From Protopterus annectens (lineage: Eukaryota; Chordata; Ceratodontiformes; Protopteridae): a DNA stretch of 64,000 nucleotides. Below are positions 1 to 11,810 of the stretch, piece by piece. The stretch spans positions 697,749,894-697,813,893 of the forward strand of contig NC_056750.1 of assembly GCF_019279795.1 (NCBI RefSeq). The letters run 5' to 3'. The notes beneath the pieces are model-generated. The model made no database searches. It saw only the letters and a list, made by a program, of their open reading frames with translations, and was not told the origin of the DNA. Made by a program: the position numbers and the translations under genes. Positions within the stretch are counted from its first letter, which is position 1. Each line of letters begins with the position of its first letter.

Positions 1-2597
1 ATGGAAGGTTGTGAATGGCAAGAAAGAGAGGGCAAAGCTTGTCGGAGATCTGAGGTTAAAATAATCTTACTTTAATCTTATTTTAATCATGAACTTACCT
101 GTTGGGCATAGCAAAGAATTTTTGTTTAGTAATTTCAACAGGATTACTTTGTAGCCCTGAGTAACAGCTTCTCTTTTGAGTACTGAACAGTGGTGTTCTG
201 TTCTTGGTTCTAGACTGGTGATGTAGCAAAATTATTTGCATTAGTCTGGAGACAACTTAGATTTTTCTTTTGAGCCTTAAGTGATTAATGATAAGGCATA
301 TGCGAGTTGTGTTAATATGCTTTTCCCGTATGGCTTTTTTGCTTTATCAACAAAGAGAATGTGAGCTCTTCTGTGGCCAGAAAAAGGTTTGTTGTATGTT
401 TTCTTTAGTTTTCTTAATATGCAGTCAGAATACAAGGGTCTGTTATAGACAGTCAAAGGTAGCTGAATGATATGACAGCATTGATTATCTAGAATGAGGG
501 ATTTGGGTGGTGAAGCTTTTCTTTTTTTTTTTTTTGAGTGGCTCTGAACAGCATGACTTTTGTTTTCTTACGGTTTGGTAGAAATTTATTAGAATTAAGC
601 CCGTTGAAAAGGGAGTGGAGGTCTTGTTGAAGTTATGGTGAAATGGTATGGGGAATGGTTGTGACCTTTAGATGACCAAATCATTGAGATACAGTATGTG
701 GGAGATGTCTAAGGAAAGTTTGCTGACGTAGATGGAGAAAAGCAGGGAGGAATCCTTTGATTGTGGCTTTTCCAGGTGATTAATCAGAGTCTATTTTCAT
801 ACTGACAGTACAGTGGAAAAGGAAGTCAAGAAACCAATGTGAAGCTTTTGAGCTGCTACAATGTGTTTGGAGAGCTATGTGGGAAAGGGGTTGGGCAGCC
901 ATTTAAAAGGCTTCAGTTAGGTCTGTAAATTTAGCTACAGGGAGTTGACCTTTGTCCCTAACCATGAGGATATTGATCAGTTAGTATCCAGACAGCTGTC
1001 ACAGTGCAGTGGTGCTCCAGAAGCCATGCTGTTTGGGGCAGAGTAATGCCTGATTTTAGATACAGCTGGCTATTGTCATATGCATGTTTTCCAGTATGTT
1101 ACCTAGTGTTGAGAGAACTAAGTCTGATCTCCATGCATGCATGCATATGTATATATAGATAGACATTTATTTTAATAAAGGACATATTTAATTATAGTGT
1201 TCAAAGGAAACAACTAACAAATTTAAAGGAAAACTTCATGATCTCCAAAAATTTAACTCAACCCTTAGATTACTTTTCTCCTTATAGCAAGATTCTAAGA
1301 TTGTGTAGGTACTAGAAATCTGCGTGTACTTTAAAAAACTTTCATTTTCTTGCCTTTGAATCAAAGGAAGGGAAAGCCCACACATTTTAAGCTTAACTTC
1401 TCATAAATTTGCAGAGGAATTTGTCTACACCTGTATGGCATTCCAAAGACACAAAGAAATATACAGTTTACCCTGTCCGGTACTGCAGATGATCTTAAGC
1501 AATTAGTCTTGCTGATGTCAGGAGATCAGCAGCTGATATAAAAAAAAACAGAGAGCTGTGATAATGTTTTCCACTGTCTTTAATGCAGAGAGGAAGAGAC
1601 AGAGTATCCCTGCATCTAATTGATATAGTTGCCAACTCTCTCTTTCTGCAGAGTAGTCCTGATTTGGTTAGTTCTGTCCTGGTGGGGAGGGACATGAAAA
1701 ATGGTAAATATGTTCAGAAAAATATTTCTGACTTTTCTCTAAATGCACAGAAATCTGTAATACTATGTTTAATTCATCTTAATGTATAAAGTAGAATTAA
1801 AAACCAACTTTGCACATCATGAAGCCTTTATCTTGGTAATAAGATGAAAATAAAACAATATTTTTCCCTGAATAATTTCATGTTTCAGTAAGACTGTGCC
1901 ACTTTGGCCATCTGAAAAGCAATCCTTAATCGAAAGCTGACTACATGTTTTGCATAGTGATTCACGTCTAGATCTGTTTATAAGTGGCATTTTCTGTAAC
2001 TGCAACGGTTTTATAGAAACCGTTAAACTTAAACATGGAGCTGCTGATGTTATTCCTCAGTGATTATAGTTTTGTTGGCATTTCAGTATGCTACAATATA
2101 ACAAATCAAGGGAGAGCAATACATCAGAAATGGGAAATGTAATATATAAAAGCATCTGTGCCTCTGTTTAAAAAATCTCCTAGCACAAATGCAAGAACAG
2201 ATAGTTGTATTGTTTGTACTATGCTTATAAAATATCTTTGAGCAAAAATAGTGAGCACATTACCGCATTTCTTCAACATTCAGTATAATAACAATGAAAA
2301 CAAAACATTGACCTGCTGCTGTGGTCACTAGTGAGTAACAGAACATGTCCTTTGAAGTGTTATCAACTCTTAGATTATAGTGTTAGCATTGACACCTCAG
2401 GAAGAATGTGGAGGAGAATCTGCCAAAACAGGACTACAAGAATGCACTTCTTACAAAAGCTTGGAATTTAGTGGCTTTCTTTGGACAGAGCTTTAAAATT
2501 GTTCCGAATGCTTGTATTAGGCTCTAAGAGAAATGCATATGATGGTCAATCAGGAAAAAATGCAAGCACTTCTGCTACTGAAAATATGTAAAATGCC
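1..2597. other. AT-rich DNA without a recognisable gene
   Basis: I see only short open frames without protein-like composition, a T-run near 520-535 and a short ATGC/TA-rich patch near 1130-1165. No transposon ends, exon-like segment or RNA gene is recognisable. It is probably intergenic or intronic, possibly containing transposon remains too old to read by eye. Confidence 0.6.
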
Positions 2598-2613
2598 TGT
2601 ATCTTAATATATT
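2598..2613. repeat. 16-bp direct repeat, left flank of foldback
   Basis: The sequence tgtatcttaatatatt occurs here and again exactly at 3116-3131, on the two sides of the large palindrome. This fits a target-site duplication, although 16 bp is long for a DNA transposon and suits TPRT-type insertion better. A chance or recombination-derived repeat is possible because the motif is AT-rich. Confidence 0.5.
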
Positions 2614-3078
2614 CAGAAAAAAATAAATGAAAACCCCAGCCAAGCTAGAACTTCCAATGAGTGACCTCCCAAACCTCCTGTAACAGAGGCACGTGGGATA
2701 TATGCAAATGACCCTTATGAACATCAGGTGTTTCAGCTGTATGACGATTCTGATTGCCCATGACTTTTACATTTGAAGTCGTTTTAATGGACAATAACAG
2801 GCCAATAAAGCCAAACCCCACTAGCCATGGATATGCATATTTCGGCCTTGTTATGCATATCCATGGCTAGTGGGGTTTGGCTTTATTGGCCTGTTATTGT
2901 CCATTAAAACGACTTCAAATGTAAAAGTCATGGGCAATCAGAATCGCCATATAGCTGAAACACCTGATGTTCATAAGGGTCATTTGCATATATTCCATGT
3001 GCCTCTGTTACAGGAGGTTTGGGAGGTCAATCATTAGAAGTTCTAGCTTGGCTGGGGTTTTCATTTATTTTTTTTCTG
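2614..3078. repeat. Near-perfect foldback (inverted repeat) element
   Basis: The left arm 2614-2839 is the reverse complement of 2852-3078 with only a handful of mismatches; the loop is about 12 nt (2840-2851). The arms of roughly 226 bp start with a purine-rich tract (cagaaaaaaataaatg) and end in atatgcata at the centre. There is no coding potential. About 37 further bases (3079-3115) separate the right arm from the right copy of the 16-bp flanking direct repeat. Such a structure could be a foldback/MITE-type DNA element or a head-to-head duplicated insertion. The high arm identity suggests recent formation or gene conversion. I cannot assign a superfamily. Confidence 0.85.
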
Positions 3079-3115
3079 ATTGTTTTTTCAGTGTGATCTT
3101 CTCTTTGTTTTAATT

Positions 3116-3131
3116 TGTATCTTAATATATT
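3116..3131. repeat. 16-bp direct repeat, right flank of foldback
   Basis: This is an exact copy of 2598-2613. Together they bracket the foldback and its 37-bp right extension. Confidence 0.5.
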
Positions 3132-4743
3132 TGGAAAACATTATAACTTCCTCATGCCTAGCATGACTAATATAAAGGGGACTTGAAATGTATTCTGGGA
3201 AAGAGTAAAGAAGGCACTAAAATATCTAGTTAATATGTCAAGCCCCATTATCATTCATTTTGTGAAAAAACACATCAACATTTTATAAGTGCATAGAGTT
3301 ATTTTAATGGACTAAAATAGTCCAGAAAACAACGATACTACAACAACAAAAAAAAAGACAGACCAGACTATAGACATCCAAGGTGGAGTTTTGCTTTAAG
3401 GATCTACTGACAGCATATAAGTACAACCAAGAACACTTTTGCACAAAATAAATAACTTCATTAAAGCTAACAAAGTTTAAAACCAATCCATCATCTAACT
3501 ACAATACTGCCTGTAACTTTAACATACAAACAACAAAATCTTCACTGGAACAGAACTCAAACTCCACTAATGATGACACCAACCCTTCTTTTTTTTATTT
3601 TCCTCTTTTTTTCTAATACAAAAAAAAAAATAAAACAGAAATATATAAGGACAAGATACATGGAATATCAATTTGCAATAAACATTATAACATAGACAGG
3701 ACATATACCATCAGTGTTCAGTTAATATGCAGAATTAGCTAACATTTTAACTGTTCACGTTAAATTGTAAGACAATCTACTCAGAGATATTTGAATCTTA
3801 ATATAATCGGTCATTGAAACAGTTTCGTCAAAATATTATAGTCTACCTAACTTTAGTTGTATCTTGTAATAACTATGTACACTATATACAGTTGATGCCA
3901 CCTCTGATGTTTGCACTTCCTAGACCTTTCCCAATTTAAGGTGAGTAAACGTTTTGCTAATAATTATTTTCTTTTATTTTTCCTTATTTGTTTAGAGTAG
4001 TAGTGATGTTGTAGTCCCTTCTTTATAGACTGATTTTACCTTAAGATTGGCACCAACCCTTCCTAAGGTATATTCAGTCTCTACACCAATATCTGTTCAA
4101 AAGCCTGCGTCACTAGCTCTAGATAATCTTTAGAGTCTCTGTGAATTAGCACTAGAAATTCCAAAACCATGCTGCATACAAGGTATCAGAATATTTTATC
4201 TTGAAACATACATGATGGCAAACACAATTGTATTGATATTTGACCTTTGTCAGTGTGCATTTGTAAGAATTGTAAGGTGACAACTTCATTTTTTTAAAGG
4301 CTTAAGCCACACCCACTGGGTGTTATACGGTACACATGCAAAACAGCTGTACTGGAGGGAATGAGTTAATGAAAAATAACAGACTGCATATTACTGAACT
4401 CTTTCACTACTTCCAATAGATGTGATTGTTTGCAGTTTCAGTGGTTATTGCCTTCAAATCTTGTACTTTAGTATGTAATGCAACACTCAGGACTGTAGCT
4501 CTCAATAAATGATCTCAAAGTCAATATTTTTTCACGAGAGGATTACTCTTGCAAACAATTATAACACCAGGTCACAACAAGACAGTGATACTTAATAGCT
4601 AAATATAAAAAACAGGGATATTTCAGCTTGGTCATTAACCTTTGACAAGTGTTATTCAATGATACTTTTAATGGCAAATTGTTTTTATAGCTGTGCAAGT
4701 GCTGTTTTTGATGACACCCAACACTCAAAACTTATAGCTCAAT
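3132..4743. other. AT-rich DNA without a recognisable gene
   Basis: There are short A/T runs near 3345 and 3590-3640 and no convincing open frame, repeat boundary or exon. Nothing further can be supported. Confidence 0.6.
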
Positions 4744-4756
4744 AAAGGCAGGCAGA
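4744..4756. repeat. Target-site duplication of SINE (left copy)
   Basis: The 13-bp sequence aaaggcaggcaga is repeated exactly at 5092-5104, immediately outside the SINE. This is direct evidence of retrotransposition. Confidence 0.85.
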
Positions 4757-5091
4757 ATCTTTTTCTTCTTTCAGCTTTTCCCGGTTAGGGGTCGCCACAG
4801 CAGATCACCTGTCCGCTCATGATTGGCAGTGCAGTTTTTACGGTGTTGAGTTGCCAGCCCAGCACCCAACCTTCCACAGAAGGAACACTCATGCATGCAC
4901 TCATGCCTATTTAGGGCCAATTTAGAGTGTCCAATCTACCTACAGCATGTTTTTGGGAGGTGGGAGGAAACCCATGTGGCCACAAAGGGGACATGCAGAC
5001 TCCGCACAGAAGGCACCCCAACCAAGGATAGAACCAGAGAACCTCTTGCTGTGAGGCAGCAATGCTAACCACTGCACCACCATGGCTGCCC
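4757..5091 (-). mobile_element. tRNA-headed SINE with RTE-type 3' tail
   Basis: Read on the minus strand, the element begins near 5091 with a tRNA-like head: an A-box-like tggtgcagtgg and a B-box-like ggttctatcc about 35 nt later. A body follows containing the widespread motif tttcctcccacctcccaaaa. It ends at 4757 with a tail reading ctgtggcgacccctaaccgg, aaaagctgaaagaagaaaa. The RTE LINE at 44544-48726 ends with nearly the same tail (tgtggcgatccctaatggg, then cagctgaaagaagaagaag), so the SINE was probably mobilised by an RTE reverse transcriptase. An exact 13-bp duplication, aaaggcaggcaga, flanks it at 4744-4756 and 5092-5104. It encodes no protein. Confidence 0.85.
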
Positions 5092-5104
5092 AAAGGCAGG
5101 CAGA
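5092..5104. repeat. Target-site duplication of SINE (right copy)
   Basis: This is an exact match to 4744-4756. Confidence 0.85.
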
Positions 5105-5619
5105 CTATTCTACTTTATTTTACATGTCTGCAAATATTGAGCACAATGTGTAAAAAGAAAATATCATATAGCAAAATAATCTTTATGGCTTCACAAGAGT
5201 TATTTTCTATGCAAACTGTCACAGACAAAAACTAACTATAATTAATAAAATATTTTATTTTTAAAAACTGAAACATTTCATTTAGAGTACCATTCAAAGG
5301 GAAAGAAACATACAGATTGGCTGTGTTCGCTTGACCATTGGTTTTCTCTTATACGGAACAGTGATAAGTTTCTGCCAAATATAGGCCACATGGGAGAGAG
5401 TGCCCTAGCACACACAAGGGAAGGAAGCTCTAGTGTAAGCACTTCCCCATCGACTTCAGTTGAATTATGTTCCCTGCCAGTGTGAGTTGCACATTCTTTT
5501 ATGTAATTCTGGTTAGATGAACTTCCCGTAATGTTCTGGACAGCAGGGTGGAGTTAGAATGTTTTTTTCTTTGCATTGTTTGCTACTTGATTCATGGCCA
5601 CTGTATAAAGTGTACAGGA
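5105..5619. other. Non-coding interval
   Basis: AT-rich, without a supported feature. It lies between the SINE and a degraded L1-like copy. Confidence 0.5.
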
Positions 5620-5633
5620 AGATTGGATCCAAG

Positions 5634-6330
5634 ATGGTGACTACTGTAATGGACTTTGCTGGAGATATTACAAGCATAAAGCAATCACTGGAAATCCTAA
5701 CAAGGTGAATGAAAGGTACAGCAGCAGACGTGGTTACCATCAAAGAGGTGATGGCTACACACAATCAACAACTAAAGAAGTCAGATGCAATGGCAGAGCA
5801 GCAGATGGTTCTTACTAAGCAGAAGGAAGAGACTGGACTCACTATCAGGGAGTTGAAGTGTTTACAGGCACATACATGGCAGCTGGAGGCTAAACTGGAT
5901 GATTTGGAGAATCACTTGAGACACGATAATCTACAAGCACCTGGACTTCCAGAAAGAGATGAAGGGATGGATCCAATTGATTTTATAATAAGGAGCTGTA
6001 TAAGTTAGTGAGGGTGCTGTCTGGGCAACAGAGTAGTGTGCATCCTAGGCATCTGATCTTTATTTGTCTTCACTATAATGGTAGGGAGTGAATCTCATAG
6101 TAGTAAGGGCACAAAAGCACAGTCTGAGTTTGGGGGGTGCACTCTGTGAAAATTTGTGCTGGACTATACTGGTGCTTTGTTTGCTAAAAGGAAGGTCATG
6201 ACACAATTTCAGCACTGGGTTAGGGAAATAGGGTTTGGTGTTTCATTCAGTTCCCTAGCTTTTGATTAAAAGGATGGAGAACTTCTCTTTCCAGTTCCCA
6301 GCAGATGTGGAAGTGTTTCTGAGGGTGGGG
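5634..6330 (+). pseudogene. L1-type ORF1 remnant (RNA-binding chaperone protein)
   Basis: The frame from the ATG at 5634 is broken by a TGA at 5706 (probably CGA to TGA) and continues in the same frame to 6008. It encodes a heptad-rich coiled-coil segment followed by LEAKLDDLENHLRHDNLQA and GLPERDEG. These match the junction between coiled coil and RRM-like domain in L1/Tx1 ORF1 proteins (family pattern LENRSRRNNLRIVGLPE). A frameshifted continuation at about 6150-6320 (around KVMTQFQHWVREIGFG) resembles the C-terminal domain. ORF1p binds LINE RNA as a trimer; this copy cannot make a functional protein. Confidence 0.7.
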
Positions 6331-6899
6331 AGGCTAGTTGTGATCTTTGTATGCTGAAGTAGTACAAGTGTCAGTTGCTGAGAGCAAGAAAAGGGAAAGA
6401 TATATGTCTATTACACCCTTCAAATCTCTGTAGGACAAACTGACTTTCCTCTACCCAATAAAATCAGGCAATCAAAGGAGGGAATTCAGCAGAGGCTATT
6501 TGATTCAGACAAACATTTCTCCGTGAACATGGATGTGACTGGTTCAAAGGGTTTGAATGATTCACTCCCCGGGGCTGAAAGAGTTTCCTCTGAGATGGTA
6601 TTGATGGCAAAGGATATTCAAGATATTGAGAACTCATGGCTGGCTTTGCAGAGGGCTGAAACAAAGAACTAACATGTGGTACTTTGAAATGTTACCATGT
6701 TATGTCAACTTGGTGGTGTGGACAGTGGAATTACTGCAATGTTAAATTACAATTTTTTTTTATTTGTTTCTTTGTTTGGTTTTGGGTCAAGTGGTTAAGT
6801 CCCAATGTTTGTCTAACAATTTGTTTTTGTTTAGACACTTGTCACAGGTGGCACTTTCTCCGATAGTCAATGAGTGGCAGAAATTATTGCTGAATTTTG

Positions 6900-7690
6900 T
6901 AAGGAAGGGAAATAGTGGTGCAACAGGGTACATCTTCTGAGTAAGAATAAAACATTGTAACCCTCCAGTTTAAATTTGCATTGGTTGAGGTGGGACGGCT
7001 ATTGTTGAACAAATGGCAGACGTTGTTCCACTGTGTCATATCCACTATAGATTGGGAGAGCACCTTGTTCTTGGTCAGTCATAAAGTCTACCTCCTGTGG
7101 TCAGATTTATTTTTTAAATGCCTGCATTGGTGCCAATGTTCCCCATGGATTTTATCTCAGAAGTTTAAGAACAGGGCCTGTGAGAGGTGTGGGTCATTCA
7201 ACACTCATTATTTACATATGATATGGTTTTGTGGGAGACTGGCCAGAGAGTGTGATTGAAGCAATCAGATGGGCATTGAGGAAATCTCTAACTAACATGC
7301 TGGATGTGCATCTTTGGCTGTTGCTATGTCTCTGAAGAGGATATATTTGATGCTAAATGAAAAGGTTTGGTTAATGGTGGTTATGACATGTTTGTTACAT
7401 CATCTATTTTTACATTGGAAATGTCTGGAAGGGTACTGGGTGACACAACTGTTTATAACTTTTCATAAATTCAGTCATTGCTTGCATAAGGGTTTGAAGA
7501 AGTGAGACTGGAAAGACCATTCCAGAACTTTTATATCTGCTTTTCATCACATAGTATAAATGTGAATTTTCAAGTTCATTAATTGTTTGGGGAGTACGGG
7601 GGAGATATGGTAGGATTGTGACTGTTGATGGATTTCTTTCTCCTTTCTTTTGGCATTGTTAATGAAATTGATTATTTGCTGATAATAAAG
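6900..7690 (+). pseudogene. L1-type ORF2 C-terminal remnant
   Basis: Open segments here encode the end of an L1-like ORF2 protein. The clearest is 6981-7259, containing CERCGSFNTHYLHMIWFC, which matches the C-terminal cysteine motif of L1/Tx1 ORF2 (C-x2-C-x7-H-x4-C). The other LINE at 16.5-24.25 kb has the equivalent CKCCSHLQADLLHVLWFC. Catalytic domains are missing, and stops and frameshifts follow to the aataaa at 7684. The interval 6331-6900 has no readable protein and may be deleted or rearranged ORF2. Confidence 0.65.
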
Positions 7691-7714
7691 CCCTTTTTAA
7701 AAAATATATTGGGC

Positions 7715-7910
7715 ATTGTGATGTTCAACAGAAAGCTCTACTATTAATGATATAATTAATGCAGCCTACAGATGTGTCATACATATCTGAAATCATACAT
7801 CTAACAGTGGTAAGTTATTGCCATGTAAAATAGAATTGAAATGTCCAATAGAAAGCTGTAGTGACAGTGACAGCATTACATCAGCCTACAGATGTGCACT
7901 AAATAACACT
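7715..7910. repeat. Diverged two-copy direct repeat (~120 bp)
   Basis: A segment with aacagaaagctctactat and gcagcctacagatgtg near 7723-7775 recurs as aatagaaagctgtagtg and cagcctacagatgtg near 7843-7897. The copies are diverged. Function unknown. Confidence 0.45.
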
Positions 7911-9496
7911 TAATACAGCTTATAGATGTTACTCTGTGCATAGCCAGATTAATACAGAAGAGCTGTAAACATCAACGAAATAATACAATAGATGGATACA
8001 TGTTTTGCATGGTAAAATTAATATGCATTGGAGAAGGGAACTGATTTCATTGCCTGGAGAAGAAACACATTGCTTTGTTCTTTATAATCATGTGGAAACA
8101 AAACACAAACAGAGAAAAAATCATGGATACAGACTGAAGCGAAGAAGAATTTTGGTTTCAGCAAGGCATGATTCATCATTATTTTGAAGATTTATCCATT
8201 TACATATCAATCTGTTTTGACATTTTCCAATTTGCTTACATAATTTCTTTGAGGTGTACAACTGTGCAGATGCAGCTTTGTGAATAAATTAATGTGTTGT
8301 GTTTGCACAAGTGTGGAAGTCAACACAAATATGGAATAGTTAATATGAGAAGGCCAGGCAGGGTGCTCTGGTGGGCTCAATAAACTGTGCATCTTCTTCT
8401 GTCAGCACTCTGCACTGGATTCCATTCAGATTCCATTCAAAAACTGACAAAAAAGGACAAGTAGAAGTAAAAGAAGCTAACAAAGACAAAAGTATAAAAC
8501 TCTAAAAGACCTGAAACTCCAAGTGCAAAAAACATCACAATATTAACAAGCTAAATATACATAAAGTGGTCAGACCTTTTAACAAGAGTGTACATAAAAA
8601 TGTGAAGGCTGTCACACCACATTTAGCTTCTATCTTTAAGACGGAATGACCATGAAGGAAATAAAATAAATATTTCATTGTTTATTCTGCAGAATAAAAT
8701 GGTTCTAATTTTCTGAGGCTATGATGTGTTTGGAGAATGTTGGGGTGATGGGCTGCTGATGGGCTGCCCTTAAAAAGGATGGTAGAACTAATGGTTAATT
8801 TGATATTATACTTCCCTTACATCTGTGTCCTTAGTGAATACGTGATGTTGGCTCGTTCTTGTACTGTTCTCATTTATACCTAACAGTGCTTGCAATGATC
8901 AACTTGCATGGCTCTGAATCTATTATATTCAGAACTAGGAACAAAATAAAAAAAATATTGGAAATGGCTTCAGAATGGGGACACTTTTTAACTACTTATA
9001 GAATTAACTTAAGACTTCTAAAAATATTAAATTTTAGGAAAAAGAAATGCAAAATTCTGAGCAAAATGTAGAGACATCTTTAAAACTTAGGGACAGCTGA
9101 GAGGTATATCTATTTGTTTAGTGGAGTTGCTGCATTTTTTGCATTACTAGAGAAAACTAGTATCTATATATTATGAAATAAAGTCTCAGACTTTAATATT
9201 TTGCCATATAGTATGGCCATATTCTGAATAGGATACATTAGCACTTTACATATTTAGAATCTACTGATCAAGTGTTTTCAACTGTATCCCAATCCATCAT
9301 GCAGAGGAATTGTTGAACATAACTGAGCACTTAATCAGAGGTTGATGGCTTTTACTTGTGCATCATCACAGGATATTGAAGATTGTTAATATGCTTTTTT
9401 CCTACTGTTGTGTAATCACAGTGCTGGTATAAAGTACAGGAAAGGTGAAGAGTGCAGGGAGCTTGCCCCCACCAAAAATGCTAGTATTGTTTATTT
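7911..9496. other. AT-rich DNA without a recognisable gene
   Basis: Only short, compositionally random open frames. No transposon or exon signature was recognised. Confidence 0.5.
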
Positions 9497-9619
<123 letters not shown>

Positions 9620-10082
9620 ATAGGTGCATTGTATTGCGTCTTTGTGTTTGAGTCTTGGTGTTTGTGGTAAATGAATGTGTTGTTATGCTCTGGGGTGAGA
9701 ATATGGAATGTATATTATATGAGTGCATTTTGATTAAATGTGCAGTGTGTTCAACAGGTTGTGTGTGTGAATATTATTTTTTTCAATTTCCTGTGTTGGA
9801 ATGATTAAGTTAGATTAATGAATATATACTCGTATACATATATGAATGATTATACAATGAATGCTCAAACTGTTTCATGATAAATCCAAAACATATTGAC
9901 CATTCATTAAGGAATCATCATAGCAGTACACACAATACATCAAACATTGGTACACACAATACATCAAAAAAGAAAAGAAATTTCCTTTTGCTATGTATTA
10001 GCCATAATCCTAGAACACATCCAGCTCAGATTTGTCTGACTTGTGATATTGTTATGGACCCTTTCCACCTTAGTATTGCATG

Positions 10083-10340
10083 CTAACCCTAACCCTGCCC
10101 CTAACCCTAACATGCAGCTTACCTTAAAAAAAGCCCTATCCATAACACTATCAATACATGACAGCTTGGGCACTCACTATGACCACAAACATGCACCCTG
10201 CATCTAGCCCCTAACAATTACGCTTCCATACACACTAAATCTAGCAAGTACCGTAACCCTTACCTTAACCATAAAACACTCACACTCATGCACACAGTAA
10301 CTCTTACCACTTACCTAACCCTTACCCTAACTGTAAAGCA
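10083..10340. repeat. Telomere-like CCCTAA patch with degenerate C-rich flank
   Basis: At 10083-10111 there are four CCCTAA-type units (ctaaccctaaccctg then cccctaaccctaac). From there to about 10340 the strand is C-rich and G-poor with scattered degenerate units such as taacccttacctta and cctaacccttaccctaac. The wording resembles the interior of the inverted-repeat element at 60423-61118, so this could be a relic of a related element rather than a true internal telomere. Confidence 0.7.
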
Positions 10341-10627
10341 CACTCATTCTCACACAAACTCCCTTTCCCACCACTTACCTTTGTCGAACAAGAGAATTTC
10401 TCCCAATTTATTTTTGCACAAACAAATTTTTGCTCACTTCTTGCAGCTGCAAACTTGCATCACACAAATGTGTGTCAGCCAAGTCAGCTGTAACTATATC
10501 TATCAAGCTACGTAAGTGTGTGTGTGTATATTTATAATTCCACTTCAGAAAGTCAATATACTGTTAGAGTATGCTCACCAGCCATACCCATTTTTCCAGA
10601 ACATGGAGGGGGAAGGTGGGAGGGAGT

Positions 10628-10735
10628 GTAAGAACAAAGGCGAGATGAACAACTCACATGGAATGTTATGGTAAGAACATAACTTCTTTATGTGAAGTTG
10701 TTCAATCTCGCCGTTTATTCTTACACGTGGGTAGC
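10628..10735. repeat. DIRS copy 1, 3' inverted repeat / internal complementary region
   Basis: The segment 10628-10661 (with taagaacaaaggcgagatg) is an imperfect reverse complement of 10697-10735 (with gttcaatctcgccgtttatt), so the two can pair. The right half also pairs with the 5' terminal repeat at 16395-16441. This is the layout DIRS elements use to template and circularise their cDNA ends. A short spacer motif, acataacttctt, also occurs at the same place in DIRS copy 2. Confidence 0.7.
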
Positions 10736-10762
10736 GTCCCAAGCACCCTAATCCTGGGCGGC

Positions 10763-11810
10763 TCACAGGAGTACATTCCTGAGAACGGTGGAACCAACAG
10801 AAGCCCTGTCCCTGGAGGCCCTGTCCACTTTGTAATGAGTAATAAACATATGAGGTTTGGACCAAGTAGCAGCTGCACAAATGGTGTCCAAAGGTAAACG
10901 AGCTGCGTGAGCTAAGGACATAGAAACAGCCCTGGTAGAATGAGCTTTCACTTCATATTCTAAAGGTTGATGGGATGAAGAATATGCAAACTTTATACAA
11001 TCAGAAAGACATTTGGACAACATAACTTTGGATACCGAAAGGCCCTTTTTATTGTCTGCATGGGAAACAAATAGTTGATCTGATTTTCTGAATTCTTTTG
11101 TTCTGTCCAAATAAAATCTCAATTGTCTGTGAACATCAAGCTTATGCAACATGTATTCCAATTTACTGGCATGATGCCTGAAAAAAGTGGGAAGTTCAAT
11201 GGACTGGTTCAAGTTCGCTTCGGAACAGACCTTCGGTAGAAAGGATGGATTTGTTCTTAGAGACACCCTGTTGGGGTGAAAGACCAAATATGGAGGCCTA
11301 ATAGAGAGTGCTTGAAGTTCAGAAACTCTACGTGCCGAAGTAATGGCCACTAAGAAAATAGTCTTCCAAGAAAGGAACTTCAACGGACAAGAAGATGCAA
11401 GCTCAAAAGGGGGAAGCATGAGTTGAGACAGCACCAAATTTAGATTTTAGGGAGTAATCGGATGTCTGGTAGGGGGTCGAAGGTGATGAGTCCTTTTCAA
11501 AAAGGCTTTACAGAATCTTTGGGGCATAATGTTACAACCTCCGCATCCCACATGGAAGTTAGATATGGCAGCCAATTGAACCCTTATAGTAGCGGCTGCC
11601 GCACCACCATGGAAAAGTGAAGTCAAAAGTTCCAGAATGCTATGAATAGGGGCGATAAAGGGATCAATACCATGTTGTGAAGTCCAATGACCAAATCGTT
11701 TCCATTTGCTGTTATATAATTTCCTGGTGGAGACTTTATGCGAGGAAACCAGAATATGCTGAACCGCGGGAGACAAATCATGAGACCTGGCTAGGTTAGG
11801 AAGTGGAGCA
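10763..11810 (-). pseudogene. DIRS tyrosine recombinase, copy 1
   Basis: The catalytic half (225 codons, 11437 to 10763) has the family signature: ITSARRVSEL with the catalytic arginine (residues 36-37), AHSTRA supplying the H-x-x-R pair (H166, R169), and TWSKPHMFITHYKVD with the likely nucleophile Tyr202. Upstream, about 11800-11447, a core-binding (SAM-like) segment contains STRKLYNSKWKRFGHWTSQH. A TAA stop (PITP-stop) at about 11447 separates the halves. The enzyme would integrate circular cDNA by site-specific recombination. Apart from this stop the catalytic half is open, so decay here is modest. Confidence 0.85.

Larger units (their letters stand above)
5620..7705 (+). mobile_element. 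Internally deleted L1/Tx1-like LINE copy
   Basis: The copy starts near a ccaagatggt context typical of L1-type ORF1 starts, contains an ORF1 remnant, lacks the endonuclease and most of the reverse transcriptase, then resumes with the C-terminal end of ORF2. It finishes with an aataaa signal (7684-7689) and a short A-rich tract, as expected for a plus-strand LINE 3' end. I found no convincing target-site duplication. About 2 kb remains of an element that would normally be 5-7 kb. Confidence 0.7.

Noticed and set aside
5020-5091. Possible tRNA gene
   Set aside because: A- and B-box-like sequences are present but no cloverleaf is apparent and it is the head of a SINE with target duplication. 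The same reasoning applies to 28255-28330.
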